From positions 1 to 10,542 of the forward strand of contig CANQOJ010000067.1 of the NCBI GenBank assembly GCA_947625455.1: DNA of 10,542 nt, written 5' to 3'. The position numbers were made by a program, and so were the translations under genes. This DNA is from an uncultured Clostridia bacterium. GTDB lineage: Bacteria; Bacillota; Clostridia; Oscillospirales; Ruminococcaceae. Position 1 is the stretch's first letter. Each line of letters begins with the position of its first letter. This document shows, one piece after another, positions 1-8,104 of the stretch. A model generated the notes under the pieces. That model had not been told where the DNA came from, did not search any database, and worked only from the letters and a program-made list of their open reading frames with translations.

Positions 1-2704
1 CCGCGATAACTCCGACAGCCTCGCCTCTGTTTATAAGCTGACCATTTGCAAGCGAAGCGCCGTAGCACCTTGCGCAAACGCCGTTCTTCATTTCACATGT
101 CAGCACCGAACGAACTTCAACCTTTTCAACGCCCGTTGCAACGATTTTCGCCGCGTCCTTGTCAGTCAGCAGTTTATCCCTTGAAATCGTGAACGAACCG
201 TCGGGCGCGGTGAAATCCTTTGCAAGGAAACGTCCCGTAAGACGCTCTGCAAGCTTTTCGACAAGCTCGTTGCCCTCGCGTATCTCATAAACTTCAATTC
301 CGTTTTTCGTGCCGCAGTCGTCTCCACGGATTATAACTTCCTGCGAAACGTCAACAAGACGTCTTGTCAGATAACCTGAGTCCGCCGTTCTCAGCGCCGT
401 GTCCGCAAGTCCTTTACGTGCGCCTCTTGAAGAAATGAAGTATTCGAGAACATTCAAGCCCTCGCGGTAGTTAGCCTTGATCGGCATTTCAATCGTTGCT
501 CCCGAAGTATTCGCGATAAGTCCGCGCATTCCCGCAAGCTGTCCTATCTGCGCCGTAGAACCACGCGCGCCCGAATCCGCCATCATGAAGATGTTGTTGT
601 ATCTTCCGAGGTTTGCGGTAAGCGCCGCAGAAACCTTTTTTGTAGCGTCATTCCAGATGTTTATAAAGCTTTCCTTACGCTCGCCGTCAGAGATAAATCC
701 TCTGTTGAACTGCTTGTTTATCTTTGTTACAGCCGCGTCAGCTTCTGCAAGTATATCGGCTTTCTGCGGAGGAATTTCCGCGTCGCATACCGCGACAGTA
801 ATTCCCGAACGCGTTGAGTACTTATAACCCATCGCCTTGATTTTATCAAGCACCTGCGCGGTCGTTGCCGTTCCGTGAATTTTAAGACAGCGGTCGATAA
901 TCTGACCTAACTCTTTCTTTGTGACCTTGAAGCCTATCTCGTAGTCAAGCATATGGTCGGGATCCGTTCTGTCAACATAACCCAAATCCTGTGGGATATG
1001 TTCGTTGAAGATTATCTTGCCCGCAGTCGTAGGCACAATCCTCGTCACAACGTTATCTCCAACGTCTTTCTGCACGCGAACCTTGATCGCCGCATGGATA
1101 GTGATAACTCCGTCCTGATACGCCATTATCGCTTCCGAAGCGTCGCGGAAAATCTTTCCCTCTCCCTTTTCGCCCGACTTGTCAATGGTAAGATAGTACG
1201 AACCAAGTACCATGTCCTGCGTAGGCACGGTAACGGGCTTTCCGTCCGACGGCTTCAGCAGGTTTCTCGCCGCAAGCATAAGGTTTCTCGCTTCGTCCTG
1301 CGCTTCATTTGAAAGCGGGAGATGCACCGCCATCTGGTCGCCGTCGAAGTCAGCGTTAAATGCCGTACAGCAAAGCGGGTGAAGCTTTATCGCGCGTCCC
1401 TCAACGAGAATGGGCTGGAATGCCTGAATACCCAGTCTGTGCAGCGTAGGCGCACGGTTAAGCAGTACGGGGTGATTTTGTATAACGTTTTCGAGCGAAT
1501 CCCAGACCTTGTCGTCAGAGCGCTCAACAAGCTTCTTCGCGGACTTTATGTTCTGCGAAACTCCGTTCTTTACAAGGTCGTTAAGCACAAACGGCTTGAA
1601 CAGTTCGAGCGCCATTTCTTTCGGCAGTCCGCACTGATCCATTTTAAGTTCCGGTCCTACAACTATAACCGAACGTCCCGAATAGTCAACGCGCTTTCCA
1701 AGCAGGTTCTGACGGAAACGTCCCTGTTTTCCTTTAAGCATATCCGACAGCGATTTCAGCGCACGGTTGTTTGAACCCGTGTACGGTCTGCCGTGTCTGC
1801 CGTTGTCGATAAGCGCGTCAACCGCTTCCTGAAGCATGCGCTTTTCGTTTCTTACAATAAGGTCGGGCGCTTTCTTTTCAAGCAGGTCTTTAAGACGGTT
1901 GTTTCTGAGAATGACCTTTCTGTAAAGTTCGTTCAAGTCAGATGTCGCATAACGTCCGCCGTCAAGCTGTACCATAGGGCGTATATCGGGCGGTATTACG
2001 GGGATAACGTCAAGTATCATCCACTCAGGACGGTTTCCGCTTGAACGGAATGCCTCGATAACGTCAAGTCTCCTCAGAAGCTTTACCTGCTTCTGTCCTG
2101 CTGATGTTCCCTCAAGTTCGGCTTTAAGTTCGTCGGCAAGTTTATCGAGGTCTATCTCCTGAAGCAGTTCTTTTATTGCTTCTGCGCCCATACCCGCGCG
2201 GAATGTGTCAATTCCCGCAAACTTAGACGCATACTGGCTGTACTCGCTTTCAGTCAGCAGCTGTTTCTTTACAAGACCGGTTTTCTCTCCGGGATCAATA
2301 ACTATATACTTTGTGAAATACAGAACCTCTTCAAGTTTTTTCGGCGTAAGGTCAAGCACCTGTCCTATTCTTGAGGGAGTTCCTTTATAATACCAGATAT
2401 GCGATACGGGCGCGGCAAGGTTTATATGCCCCATTCTTTCGCGGCGAACCTTGCTTCTTGTAACTTCAACTCCGCATTTCTCGCATATTTTCCCCTTAAA
2501 GCGTATCCTCTTGTACTTTCCGCAGTTGCACTCCCAGTCCTTTTGCGGGCCGAAAATCTTTTCGCAGAAAAGTCCAAGCTTTTCGGGCTTTTGACTGCGG
2601 AAATTTATGGTTTCAGCACGTTTTACTTCTCCGTGTGACCAGCTTACAATCTGCTCGGGAGATGCAAGTCCGATTTTCATTGACTCGAAAACACTAAGTC
2701 CCAT
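1..2704 (-). CDS. rpoC: RNA polymerase beta-prime subunit, N-terminal 901 codons (3' end cut by window)
   Basis: Beta-prime is the catalytic large subunit of the core RNA polymerase and forms the active centre, clamp and bridge helix with RpoB. The frame is open from an ATG at 2704 to the window edge. Cysteines C59, C61, C74 and C77 form the N-terminal zinc site of the clamp. The absolutely conserved NADFDGDQM loop lies at residues 450-458 (positions 1331-1357); its D452, D454 and D456 hold the catalytic magnesium. The bridge helix is at about residues 752-787, around positions 341-451. The second zinc site is complete: C797, C870, C877 and C880. The sequence stops at GEAVGVIA, so the trigger loop and C-terminus, roughly the last quarter of a typical 1,200-residue protein, lie outside. 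An AAAGAGGT ribosome site at 2711-2718 sits 6 bases before the ATG, supporting this start. It is the second gene of the rpoB-rpoC operon; no separate promoter is evident in the 47-base gap. Confidence 0.98.
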   Translation of the reverse strand, partial: MGLSVFESMKIGLASPEQIVSWSHGEVKRAETINFRSQKPEKLGLFCEKIFGPQKDWECNCGKYKRIRFKGKICEKCGVEVTRSKVRRERMGHINLAAPVSHIWYYKGTPSRIGQVLDLTPKKLEEVLYFTKYIVIDPGEKTGLVKKQLLTESEYSQYASKFAGIDTFRAGMGAEAIKELLQEIDLDKLADELKAELEGTSAGQKQVKLLRRLDVIEAFRSSGNRPEWMILDVIPVIPPDIRPMVQLDGGRYATSDLNELYRKVILRNNRLKDLLEKKAPDLIVRNEKRMLQEAVDALIDNGRHGRPYTGSNNRALKSLSDMLKGKQGRFRQNLLGKRVDYSGRSVIVVGPELKMDQCGLPKEMALELFKPFVLNDLVKNGVSQNIKSAKKLVERSDDKVWDSLENVIQNHPVLLNRAPTLHRLGIQAFQPILVEGRAIKLHPLCCTAFNADFDGDQMAVHLPLSNEAQDEARNLMLAARNLLKPSDGKPVTVPTQDMVLGSYYLTIDKSGEKGEGKIFRDASEAIMAYQDGVITIHAAIKVRVQKDVGDNVVTRIVPTTAGKIIFNEHIPQDLGYVDRTDPDHMLDYEIGFKVTKKELGQIIDRCLKIHGTATTAQVLDKIKAMGYKYSTRSGITVAVCDAEIPPQKADILAEADAAVTKINKQFNRGFISDGERKESFINIWNDATKKVSAALTANLGRYNNIFMMADSGARGSTAQIGQLAGMRGLIANTSGATIEMPIKANYREGLNVLEYFISSRGARKGLADTALRTADSGYLTRRLVDVSQEVIIRGDDCGTKNGIEVYEIREGNELVEKLAERLTGRFLAKDFTAPDGSFTISRDKLLTDKDAAKIVATGVEKVEVRSVLTCEMKNGVCARCYGASLANGQLINRGEAVGVIA

Positions 2705-2751
2705 TCTTATACCTCTTTCAATTAAAACTCTTTAAAGCGAAACCTCTGATA

Positions 2752-5700
2752 TTATTTATCGTCCGAACCATCCGAATTATCGTCGCCAAATTCATCTTTG
2801 AAATCACTTTCGTCATCAAAATCATCAGCGTCGTCGCCGTAGACGTCGTCATCATCTTCGTCGTCCTCTTCGTCATCTTCATCATCATATGACTGGTCGA
2901 GTTCATCATTCGCGTCGTTTACTTCATATCCCTCGGCATTGAACTCTTCGTCACTGCCTGCGGTGAACTCCTCCTCAAACTCATGGCTTGAATATCCCAT
3001 ATCGTCATCATCATTTTCCATAAGGTTGACTTCAACGCCCTCGTCGTCATATATCTTGATGTTGAGTGCAAGTCCCTGGAACTCGCTGACCATAACCTTG
3101 AACGATTCGGGAATGCCGGGTTTCGGCACGGATTCGCCCTTTACTATCGCTTCATAGGTTTTCTGACGTCCCATAAGGTCGTCGGACTTGACTGTCAGTA
3201 TCTCCTGGAGAGTATAAGCCGCGCCGTATGCTTCCAGCGCCCATACTTCCATTTCTCCGAAACGCTGTCCGCCGAACTGCGCTTTACCGCCCAAAGGCTG
3301 TTGTGTAACGAGAGAATACGGACCTGTTGAACGCGCGTGAATTTTATCGTCAACAAGGTGATGCAGTTTAAGGTAGTACATATATCCTACCGTAACGGGG
3401 CTGTCGAACTTTTCGCCTGTTCTTCCGTCAGTAAGCTGAGTTTTGCAGTCAGACGTCCACGGCAGTTTTGTAAAGTCAAGTCCTGCGGAATCCTCTCCGT
3501 CAAGTTCGTTTTTCTTAGAGCGCGCAATATCGTACAGCTCTCTTATATCCTGTTCATGTGCGCCGTCAAATACGGGCGTTGCTATCTTCCAGCCCAAAGC
3601 CTTTGCAACATATCCGAGGTGAACTTCAAGAACCTGTCCTATATTCATACGCGACGGAACGCCGAGCGGGTTAAGAACAATGTCAAGCGGCGTGCCGTCG
3701 GGCAGGAAAGGCATATCTTCCTGCTTTAAGATGCGCGATACAACGCCCTTGTTTCCGTGACGTCCCGCCATTTTGTCGCCGACGGAGATTTTTCTCTTCT
3801 GCGCAACATAAACGCGGACTTTCTCGTTTACGCCTGCCGACAAATCGTCGCAGTTTTCACGGTTGAACACCTTTACGTCTACAACTATTCCGCTTTCGCC
3901 GTGTGCAACGCGCAGCGAATTGTCGCGGACTTCTCTTGCCTTTTCGCCGAAAATTGCCCTCAACAGCTTTTCTTCTGCGGTAAGCTCTGTTTCGCCCTTA
4001 GGAGAAACCTTTCCGACAAGTATATCGCCCGAATGAACTTCCGCGCCTATGCGGATAATTCCTCTGTCGTCAAGGTCGCGGCGCATATCGTCCGAAAGAT
4101 TCGGTATATCCGCTGTAATTTCCTCAGGACCGAGCTTTGTGTCGCGGCACTCGATTTCATATTCTTCTATGTGAATTGAGGTATAAACGTCATTGTAAAC
4201 AAGCTTTTCGTTTATAAGAACGGCGTCCTCGTAGTTGTAGCCCTCCCATGTCATAAAGCCGATAAGCGCATTCTTGCCGAGAGCGATTTCGCCGTTTTTC
4301 GTTGCGGGACCGTCTGCAATAACGTCGCCTTTCGATATTTTCTCGCCTTTATTTACAACAGGGCGCTGATTTACGCAGTTGCCTTGGTTTGAACGCTTGA
4401 ATTTAATCAGGCGGTAGCAGTGTTCATTTCCGTTGTTGTCCGTAATCACTACCCTGTCAGCAGAAACGTCTGTTACAACGCCGTCCTCTTTTGCGCATAC
4501 GACAACTCCCGAATCGACAGCCGCCTTATACTCCATACCCGTGCCGACAATCGGGCTTTCCGTCGTCATAAGCGGGACAGCCTGCCTCTGCATGTTCGCG
4601 CCCATAAGCGCACGGTTCGCGTCGTCGTTTTCAAGGAACGGTATCATTGCCGTAGCAACAGATACTACCATTTTCGGCGAAACGTCCATGAAGTCAACTT
4701 TTTCGCGCTCAAACTCATTTATAGAGTTGCGGTAACGGGCGTTTACCCTAGGTCTTACAAAATGCCCCTCCTCGTCAAGAGGTTCGTTTGCCTGAGCGAC
4801 AATATAGTTGTCCTCAACGTCCGCCGTCATATATACAACCTCGTCAAGAACGCGTCCCGTAGTCTTGTCAACGCGTCTGTAAGGCGCTTCAATAAAGCCG
4901 TAAACGTTTATTCTTGCGAATGTCGCAAGATATGAGATAAGTCCGATATTAGGACCTTCGGGGGTTTCAATAGGGCACATTCTGCCGTAGTGCGAATAGT
5001 GAACGTCGCGCACCTCAAATCCCGCTCTGTCGCGCGAAAGTCCGCCCGGACCGAGTGATGACAAGCGGCGCTTATGCGTAAGTTCGGCAAGCGGGTTGTT
5101 CTGGTCCATAAACTGCGACAGCGGCGACGAGCCGAAGAACTCTTTCATTGCCGCGATAACCTGGCGCGCGTTTATAAGCGTGTTCGGCGTTACCTTTTCA
5201 ATTCCGTTTGCCTGGAGTCCCATTCTTTCACGGATAGTGCGCTCCATTCTTGTAAAGCCTATTCTGAACTGGTTCTGAAGCAGCTCTCCCACGCAGCGTA
5301 TTCTTCTGTTTCCGAGGTGGTCTATATCGTCAACGTCGCCTATTCCGTCGTTTAAGTTCAGATAATAGCTTACCGAAGCGAAAATATCGTCAAGCGTGAT
5401 ATGCTTGGGAACAAGCTTTTCCGCTCTCTGCTCGATAAGTTCAGCAAGCTTTTCCTTGTCGTCGCCCGCTTCTTCAAGTATCTCCACAAGCACGGAGAAC
5501 GAAACGTGTTCTTTAACGCCGAGTTTATCAACGTCAATGTCAACGTATTTCGTTATATCAACCATTCCGTTGCCTACAACAGACGCCGTGCCGTCGCCTT
5601 CGGGCTTTTCAACAACAACCGAAAGCACGCCTGCGTTTTCGATTTCAAGAGCCTTTTCTCTGGTGATTACCTCGCCCTCTTCGCACAATACTTCGCCCGT

Positions 5701-6612
5701 ATACGGCGCGATAACGGTCTGTGCGGCTTTTCTGCCGTAAATTCTCGCAGAAATCGCAAGCTTTTTATTGTACTTGTATCTTCCGAAACGCGACAGGTCG
5801 TATCTCTTGGGATCGAAAAACAGATTGTCAAGAGTGGTGCGCGCGCTGTCAACAGTCGCAGGCTCGCCGGGGCGCAGCTTTCTGTAAACTTCAAGGAGCG
5901 CCTCCTCCTCGTTTTTAGTGGAGTCTTTGCCGTTTTCGATTGAAACGGTTATAAGCGGACTTGTGCCGAATTTATCAAGCAGGTCTTTATCTGTAGAAAG
6001 TCCTATTGCGCGGAGAAATGTCGTACATGGGAACTTTCTGTTTTTATCAATGCGGACATAGAACACGTCGTTTGAATCCATTTCAAACTCAAGCCATGCG
6101 CCTCTGTTGGGTATAACGGTAGTTTTAAACAGCTTTTTTCCGTTTTTGTCATGTTCATAGCTGTAGTAAACGCCCGGCGAGCGGACAAGCTGTGATACGA
6201 CAACGCGCTCCGAACCATTGATAACAAACGTACCGCTGTCTGTCATAAGAGGCATATCGCCCAAATAAATATCATTGTCTATAATATCAATGATATTTCC
6301 CGCTTCTTTGTGAACAAGTCTTGCGGTCGCGTGCAAAGGCGCCTGATATGTCGCGTTGCGCTCCTTGCACTCCTCGATTGAGTACTTTGTATTCTCGTCA
6401 AGACGATAATCAATGAACGACAGCTCAAAGCGTCCGTTCGTATCGACAATCGGAGATACGTCCTTAAACACTTCCTTTATTCCGTCAGTAAGAAACCACT
6501 CGTAGGAATCTTTCTGAATGCCTATAAGGTTCGGCATATCAATGACTTCATTGATCTTCGAGAAAGTCTGTCTTGTGGTTTTTCCTAACTTTAGGGGTTT
6601 TGTGTTCACCAT
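2752..6612 (-). CDS. rpoB: RNA polymerase beta subunit, complete, with long acidic C-terminal tail
   Basis: Beta is the second large catalytic subunit of RNA polymerase and the target of rifampicin. The 1,286-residue protein is complete and collinear with the family. The rifampicin pocket spans residues 492-520 (F492 to L520); D503, H513 and S518 correspond to E. coli D516, H526 and S531 and are all wild type, while A509 replaces S522 as is usual in Firmicutes. The GDK and GRHGNKG motifs give K947 and K955, equivalent to the active-site lysines K1065 and K1073 of E. coli. The conserved RSTGPYSLVTQQPLGGKAQF block lies nearer the C-terminus. Residues 1199-1286 form a tail with 47 Asp/Glu and only two Lys, encoded by low-complexity codon-repeat DNA. 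The ATG at 6612 is preceded by AAGGAGGAC (6621-6629) at good spacing; GTG at the next codon is a less well spaced alternative. It heads a transcription unit, with no rplL directly upstream. rpoC follows after 47 bases. Confidence 0.99.
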   Translation of the reverse strand: MVNTKPLKLGKTTRQTFSKINEVIDMPNLIGIQKDSYEWFLTDGIKEVFKDVSPIVDTNGRFELSFIDYRLDENTKYSIEECKERNATYQAPLHATARLVHKEAGNIIDIIDNDIYLGDMPLMTDSGTFVINGSERVVVSQLVRSPGVYYSYEHDKNGKKLFKTTVIPNRGAWLEFEMDSNDVFYVRIDKNRKFPCTTFLRAIGLSTDKDLLDKFGTSPLITVSIENGKDSTKNEEEALLEVYRKLRPGEPATVDSARTTLDNLFFDPKRYDLSRFGRYKYNKKLAISARIYGRKAAQTVIAPYTGEVLCEEGEVITREKALEIENAGVLSVVVEKPEGDGTASVVGNGMVDITKYVDIDVDKLGVKEHVSFSVLVEILEEAGDDKEKLAELIEQRAEKLVPKHITLDDIFASVSYYLNLNDGIGDVDDIDHLGNRRIRCVGELLQNQFRIGFTRMERTIRERMGLQANGIEKVTPNTLINARQVIAAMKEFFGSSPLSQFMDQNNPLAELTHKRRLSSLGPGGLSRDRAGFEVRDVHYSHYGRMCPIETPEGPNIGLISYLATFARINVYGFIEAPYRRVDKTTGRVLDEVVYMTADVEDNYIVAQANEPLDEEGHFVRPRVNARYRNSINEFEREKVDFMDVSPKMVVSVATAMIPFLENDDANRALMGANMQRQAVPLMTTESPIVGTGMEYKAAVDSGVVVCAKEDGVVTDVSADRVVITDNNGNEHCYRLIKFKRSNQGNCVNQRPVVNKGEKISKGDVIADGPATKNGEIALGKNALIGFMTWEGYNYEDAVLINEKLVYNDVYTSIHIEEYEIECRDTKLGPEEITADIPNLSDDMRRDLDDRGIIRIGAEVHSGDILVGKVSPKGETELTAEEKLLRAIFGEKAREVRDNSLRVAHGESGIVVDVKVFNRENCDDLSAGVNEKVRVYVAQKRKISVGDKMAGRHGNKGVVSRILKQEDMPFLPDGTPLDIVLNPLGVPSRMNIGQVLEVHLGYVAKALGWKIATPVFDGAHEQDIRELYDIARSKKNELDGEDSAGLDFTKLPWTSDCKTQLTDGRTGEKFDSPVTVGYMYYLKLHHLVDDKIHARSTGPYSLVTQQPLGGKAQFGGQRFGEMEVWALEAYGAAYTLQEILTVKSDDLMGRQKTYEAIVKGESVPKPGIPESFKVMVSEFQGLALNIKIYDDEGVEVNLMENDDDDMGYSSHEFEEEFTAGSDEEFNAEGYEVNDANDELDQSYDDEDDEEDDEDDDDVYGDDADDFDDESDFKDEFGDDNSDGSDDK

Positions 6613-6690
6613 TGGCTTTTGTCCTCCTTATTCAACCTGCCCGCCGTAATCGGCAAAATAGGCTAAAACTCCATTATGATACATTTTAAT

Positions 6691-6719
6691 ATTTTACCAT
6701 AAATTATTAAGTTTGTCAA
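6691..6719 (-). promoter_or_regulatory. Promoter for rpoB-rpoC (extended -10)
   Basis: On the minus strand a perfect -35 TTGACA (6714-6719) is followed after 17 bases by TAAAAT (6691-6696), with TGG immediately before it forming an extended -10. This is a strong vegetative sigma-type promoter. Transcription should start near 6684, giving a leader of about 70 bases that ends in the rpoB AAGGAGG site. The stretch upstream of the -35 is rich in A and T runs and could act as an UP element; that part is inference. Confidence 0.8.
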
Positions 6720-6787
6720 TAGTTTTTTAAAGAAATTTCATAATTTTTTTACGATAATTGTATACCATTTTGGGAATTTTTGTTAGT

Positions 6788-6818
6788 TGTTGAGAATTTA
6801 TCTGTTTTAATTTCAACA
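6788..6818. repeat. Imperfect inverted repeat upstream of the plus-strand promoter
   Basis: The arms TGTTGA (6788-6793) and TCAACA (6813-6818) are perfect complements. Inner AATT (6795-6798) and AATT (6809-6812) extend the pairing with a single unpaired G at 6794 and a loop of about 10 bases. It ends 5 bases before the -35 box of the 6889 gene, a position where a regulator could bind. In A+T-rich DNA such dyads also arise by chance, so an operator role is only a suggestion. Confidence 0.4.
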
Positions 6819-6823
6819 TCATA

Positions 6824-6853
6824 TTGACATTGACCATTAAAATAATGTATAAT
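6824..6853 (+). promoter_or_regulatory. Promoter for the unknown 346-residue gene
   Basis: A perfect -35 TTGACA (6824-6829) and a perfect -10 TATAAT (6848-6853) are separated by 18 bases, one more than optimal. Transcription should start near 6860, giving a leader of about 29 bases that contains the AGAAAGG ribosome site (6873-6879). A second TTGAC-like hexamer at 6830-6835 is too close to the -10 to be used with it. Confidence 0.8.
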
Positions 6854-6888
6854 TAAAAGAAATAAAACTTTCAGAAAGGCAATTAACA

Positions 6889-7929
6889 ATGAGAGACAGC
6901 ACCACAATCTTTTACAATTTAAAACTCAAACGCACCCGAAAGCCGCTCGAAGTATTTGAGAAAATGGCGAAGTCCGTCAAAAAGCGCGGCGCAACCAAAA
7001 ACTGGGTTTGTGACTATGACGAGAATTATTTCCGCATAGATTTCAACGACGATTTCAGCGAAACCTTTGTCATAACCTTTAACGAAAAGAAAATCTGCAA
7101 AGACTTTTGCAAGGTCGGTTTTCCGCTTTCGGGAGAACTTTTCGACGATGAGAAAAAAAGCGAGTTTAAACAGCTTCTCAATATGCTTTGGTCGGTGAGA
7201 ACAAGTTTTTCGGAAATGAAAATAACGGACGATTACGGCATTACCGAATGTTATCTCGACACAAAGGTCAATAAAATAGCCCTGCGGGAACTGACTGACG
7301 AAGAATTAGAACGTGCAAAACGGCTTTTTGATAACGGGCATACAACGATAAACGAATTTGTCACGGCGTTGTTTTTCGATTTGCGGAATTTGCCGTATAC
7401 GGAAAATTATTTTCCCTTTATCAACCGCAATACCTCTTTACATTACATAGCTTTCTGGGATTCTTTCGACAAAGAGTATGATTTTTACGGCGCATTTGCC
7501 GAGAGTTTTTTACTTGAAACCACCGAATATAAGGATAAGGGCAGACTGTATACCGTAAAGGACTATTACGGCGACCTTTCGGGAGTGTGGTTTTCGGCAG
7601 CTGCGTTTAATGAGGGAATTCTGGCGCTGACAGGGCGTTTTCGGTGCATAAGCGCCGACCCGAAATCCGCTCAGGTAACAAGGCTGTTTCAGAACAAGTA
7701 TACGCCGCTGTTGAACGAGGAAAATGACGCTTTTGGGAAATGTGTGCTGGCTTATCGTTTTATTGTTTCAATTATGGATTTTCTCGGATTTAAGTATGTC
7801 GGAAGAAGCGACAAAAGGCTTGAACAAATAGAACCCGAATTAGCCGAAGCAATAGCCGAAATGCTTGAAAAGGGCGACAAAGCTTCGCGGGAAAAATACC
7901 GCGAAATTCATTCACATCTACAGTTTTAG
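6889..7929 (+). CDS. Uncharacterised 346-residue cytosolic protein
   Basis: I do not recognise this protein. It is a well-formed gene: ATG start, AGAAAGG ribosome site 9 bases upstream, its own consensus promoter, and a full open frame ending in TAG at 7927-7929. The product is soluble in appearance: no signal peptide, no hydrophobic segment long enough for a membrane helix, and many Lys, Asp, Glu, Phe and Tyr residues. The first 130 residues alternate charged and aromatic positions in a way that suggests strands (for example around 47-66). A charged helix-like stretch lies at about 134-148. Residues 315-345 look like a Glu/Ala/Lys-rich helix that could be a coiled coil. I see no Walker, zinc-finger, helix-turn-helix or nuclease motif; the cysteines (41, 70, 74, 121, 253, 285) show no repeated metal-site spacing beyond one CxxxC at 70-74. 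It diverges from rpoBC and shares only the intergenic region with it. It has a separate promoter from the exporter downstream, so a shared role is unproven. Confidence 0.85.
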   Translation: MRDSTTIFYNLKLKRTRKPLEVFEKMAKSVKKRGATKNWVCDYDENYFRIDFNDDFSETFVITFNEKKICKDFCKVGFPLSGELFDDEKKSEFKQLLNMLWSVRTSFSEMKITDDYGITECYLDTKVNKIALRELTDEELERAKRLFDNGHTTINEFVTALFFDLRNLPYTENYFPFINRNTSLHYIAFWDSFDKEYDFYGAFAESFLLETTEYKDKGRLYTVKDYYGDLSGVWFSAAAFNEGILALTGRFRCISADPKSAQVTRLFQNKYTPLLNEENDAFGKCVLAYRFIVSIMDFLGFKYVGRSDKRLEQIEPELAEAIAEMLEKGDKASREKYREIHSHLQF

Positions 7930-7942
7930 AATGTTGCAGACG

Positions 7943-7989
7943 CATTTTACTGCATACAGCGTTATCCACGAAGCGGATTCATTTTACTG
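7943..7989 (+). repeat. Pair of 10-base direct repeats
   Basis: CATTTTACTG occurs at 7943-7952 and again at 7980-7989, 37 bases apart, in the gap after the unknown gene. It may reflect a duplicated element or chance. No intrinsic terminator for the upstream gene is visible here: the best hairpins (TGCAG 7935-7939 with CTGCA 7950-7954, and ATCC/GGAT around 7963-7979) are short and lack a T run. Confidence 0.4.
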
Positions 7990-8020
7990 ACTACTGTACA
8001 CTGTAAATTGTATACTTGCA
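7986..8020 (+). repeat. Degenerate tandem heptamer repeat
   Basis: Five successive 7-base units can be read without gaps: ACTGACT, ACTGTAC, ACTGTAA, ATTGTAT and ACTTGCA. All begin with A and keep T at the third position, and the middle three also share TGTA. The array lies in non-coding DNA directly upstream of the exporter promoter. Short heptamer arrays of this kind are known in several bacterial genomes as dispersed non-coding repeats; whether this one is dispersed cannot be judged from one copy. Confidence 0.45.
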
Positions 8021-8024
8021 AGTA
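8013..8024. promoter_or_regulatory. 12-base perfect palindrome, possible operator
   Basis: TACTTGCAAGTA is its own reverse complement over 12 bases. It lies 11 bases before the -35 box of the exporter promoter and next to a run of eight C (8025-8032). Two-fold symmetric sites in this position are typical for dimeric regulators such as those of the MarR, TetR or GntR families that often control exporters, but no regulator gene is present in the window, so the role is inferred. It overlaps the end of the heptamer array and could instead be part of that repeat. Confidence 0.4.
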
Positions 8025-8035
8025 CCCCCCCCGTA

Positions 8036-8064
8036 TTGACAAACAGGTTTTCTTGTGTTATAAT
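8036..8064 (+). promoter_or_regulatory. Perfect-consensus promoter for the ABC exporter operon
   Basis: TTGACA (8036-8041), a 17-base spacer and TATAAT (8059-8064) match the housekeeping consensus exactly, and TG at 8056-8057 makes an extended -10. Transcription should start near 8071, leaving a leader of about 34 bases with AAAGGA (8092-8097) 7 bases before the ATG. So strong a promoter implies high expression unless it is repressed. Confidence 0.88.
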
Positions 8065-8104
8065 CAAAAAAGCGTTTGTAAAATAAAATTGAAAGGAAAA
8101 ACAA

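Noticed and set aside
2755..2900. Trinucleotide-like repeat resembling a microsatellite
   Set aside because: It is explained by Asp/Glu codons in the in-frame RpoB tail; no exact long repeat unit is seen.
2718..2909. 63-codon minus-strand frame rich in Met and Thr
   Set aside because: It is the shifted reading of the repetitive acidic-tail codons of rpoB.
477..5943. Many plus-strand open frames of 60-180 codons opposite rpoB and rpoC
   Set aside because: They lie antisense to two highly conserved genes, have no ribosome sites of note, and give Arg/Val/Ser-rich translations typical of mirrored coding sequence.
6643..6654. GCCG-TAAT-CGGC hairpin in the rpoB leader
   Set aside because: The stem is only four base pairs with no T run or alternative pairing partner seen, so an attenuator or riboswitch cannot be supported.
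7930..7985. Possible terminator after the unknown gene
   Set aside because: Only 4-5 base-pair stems without a following T run are present.
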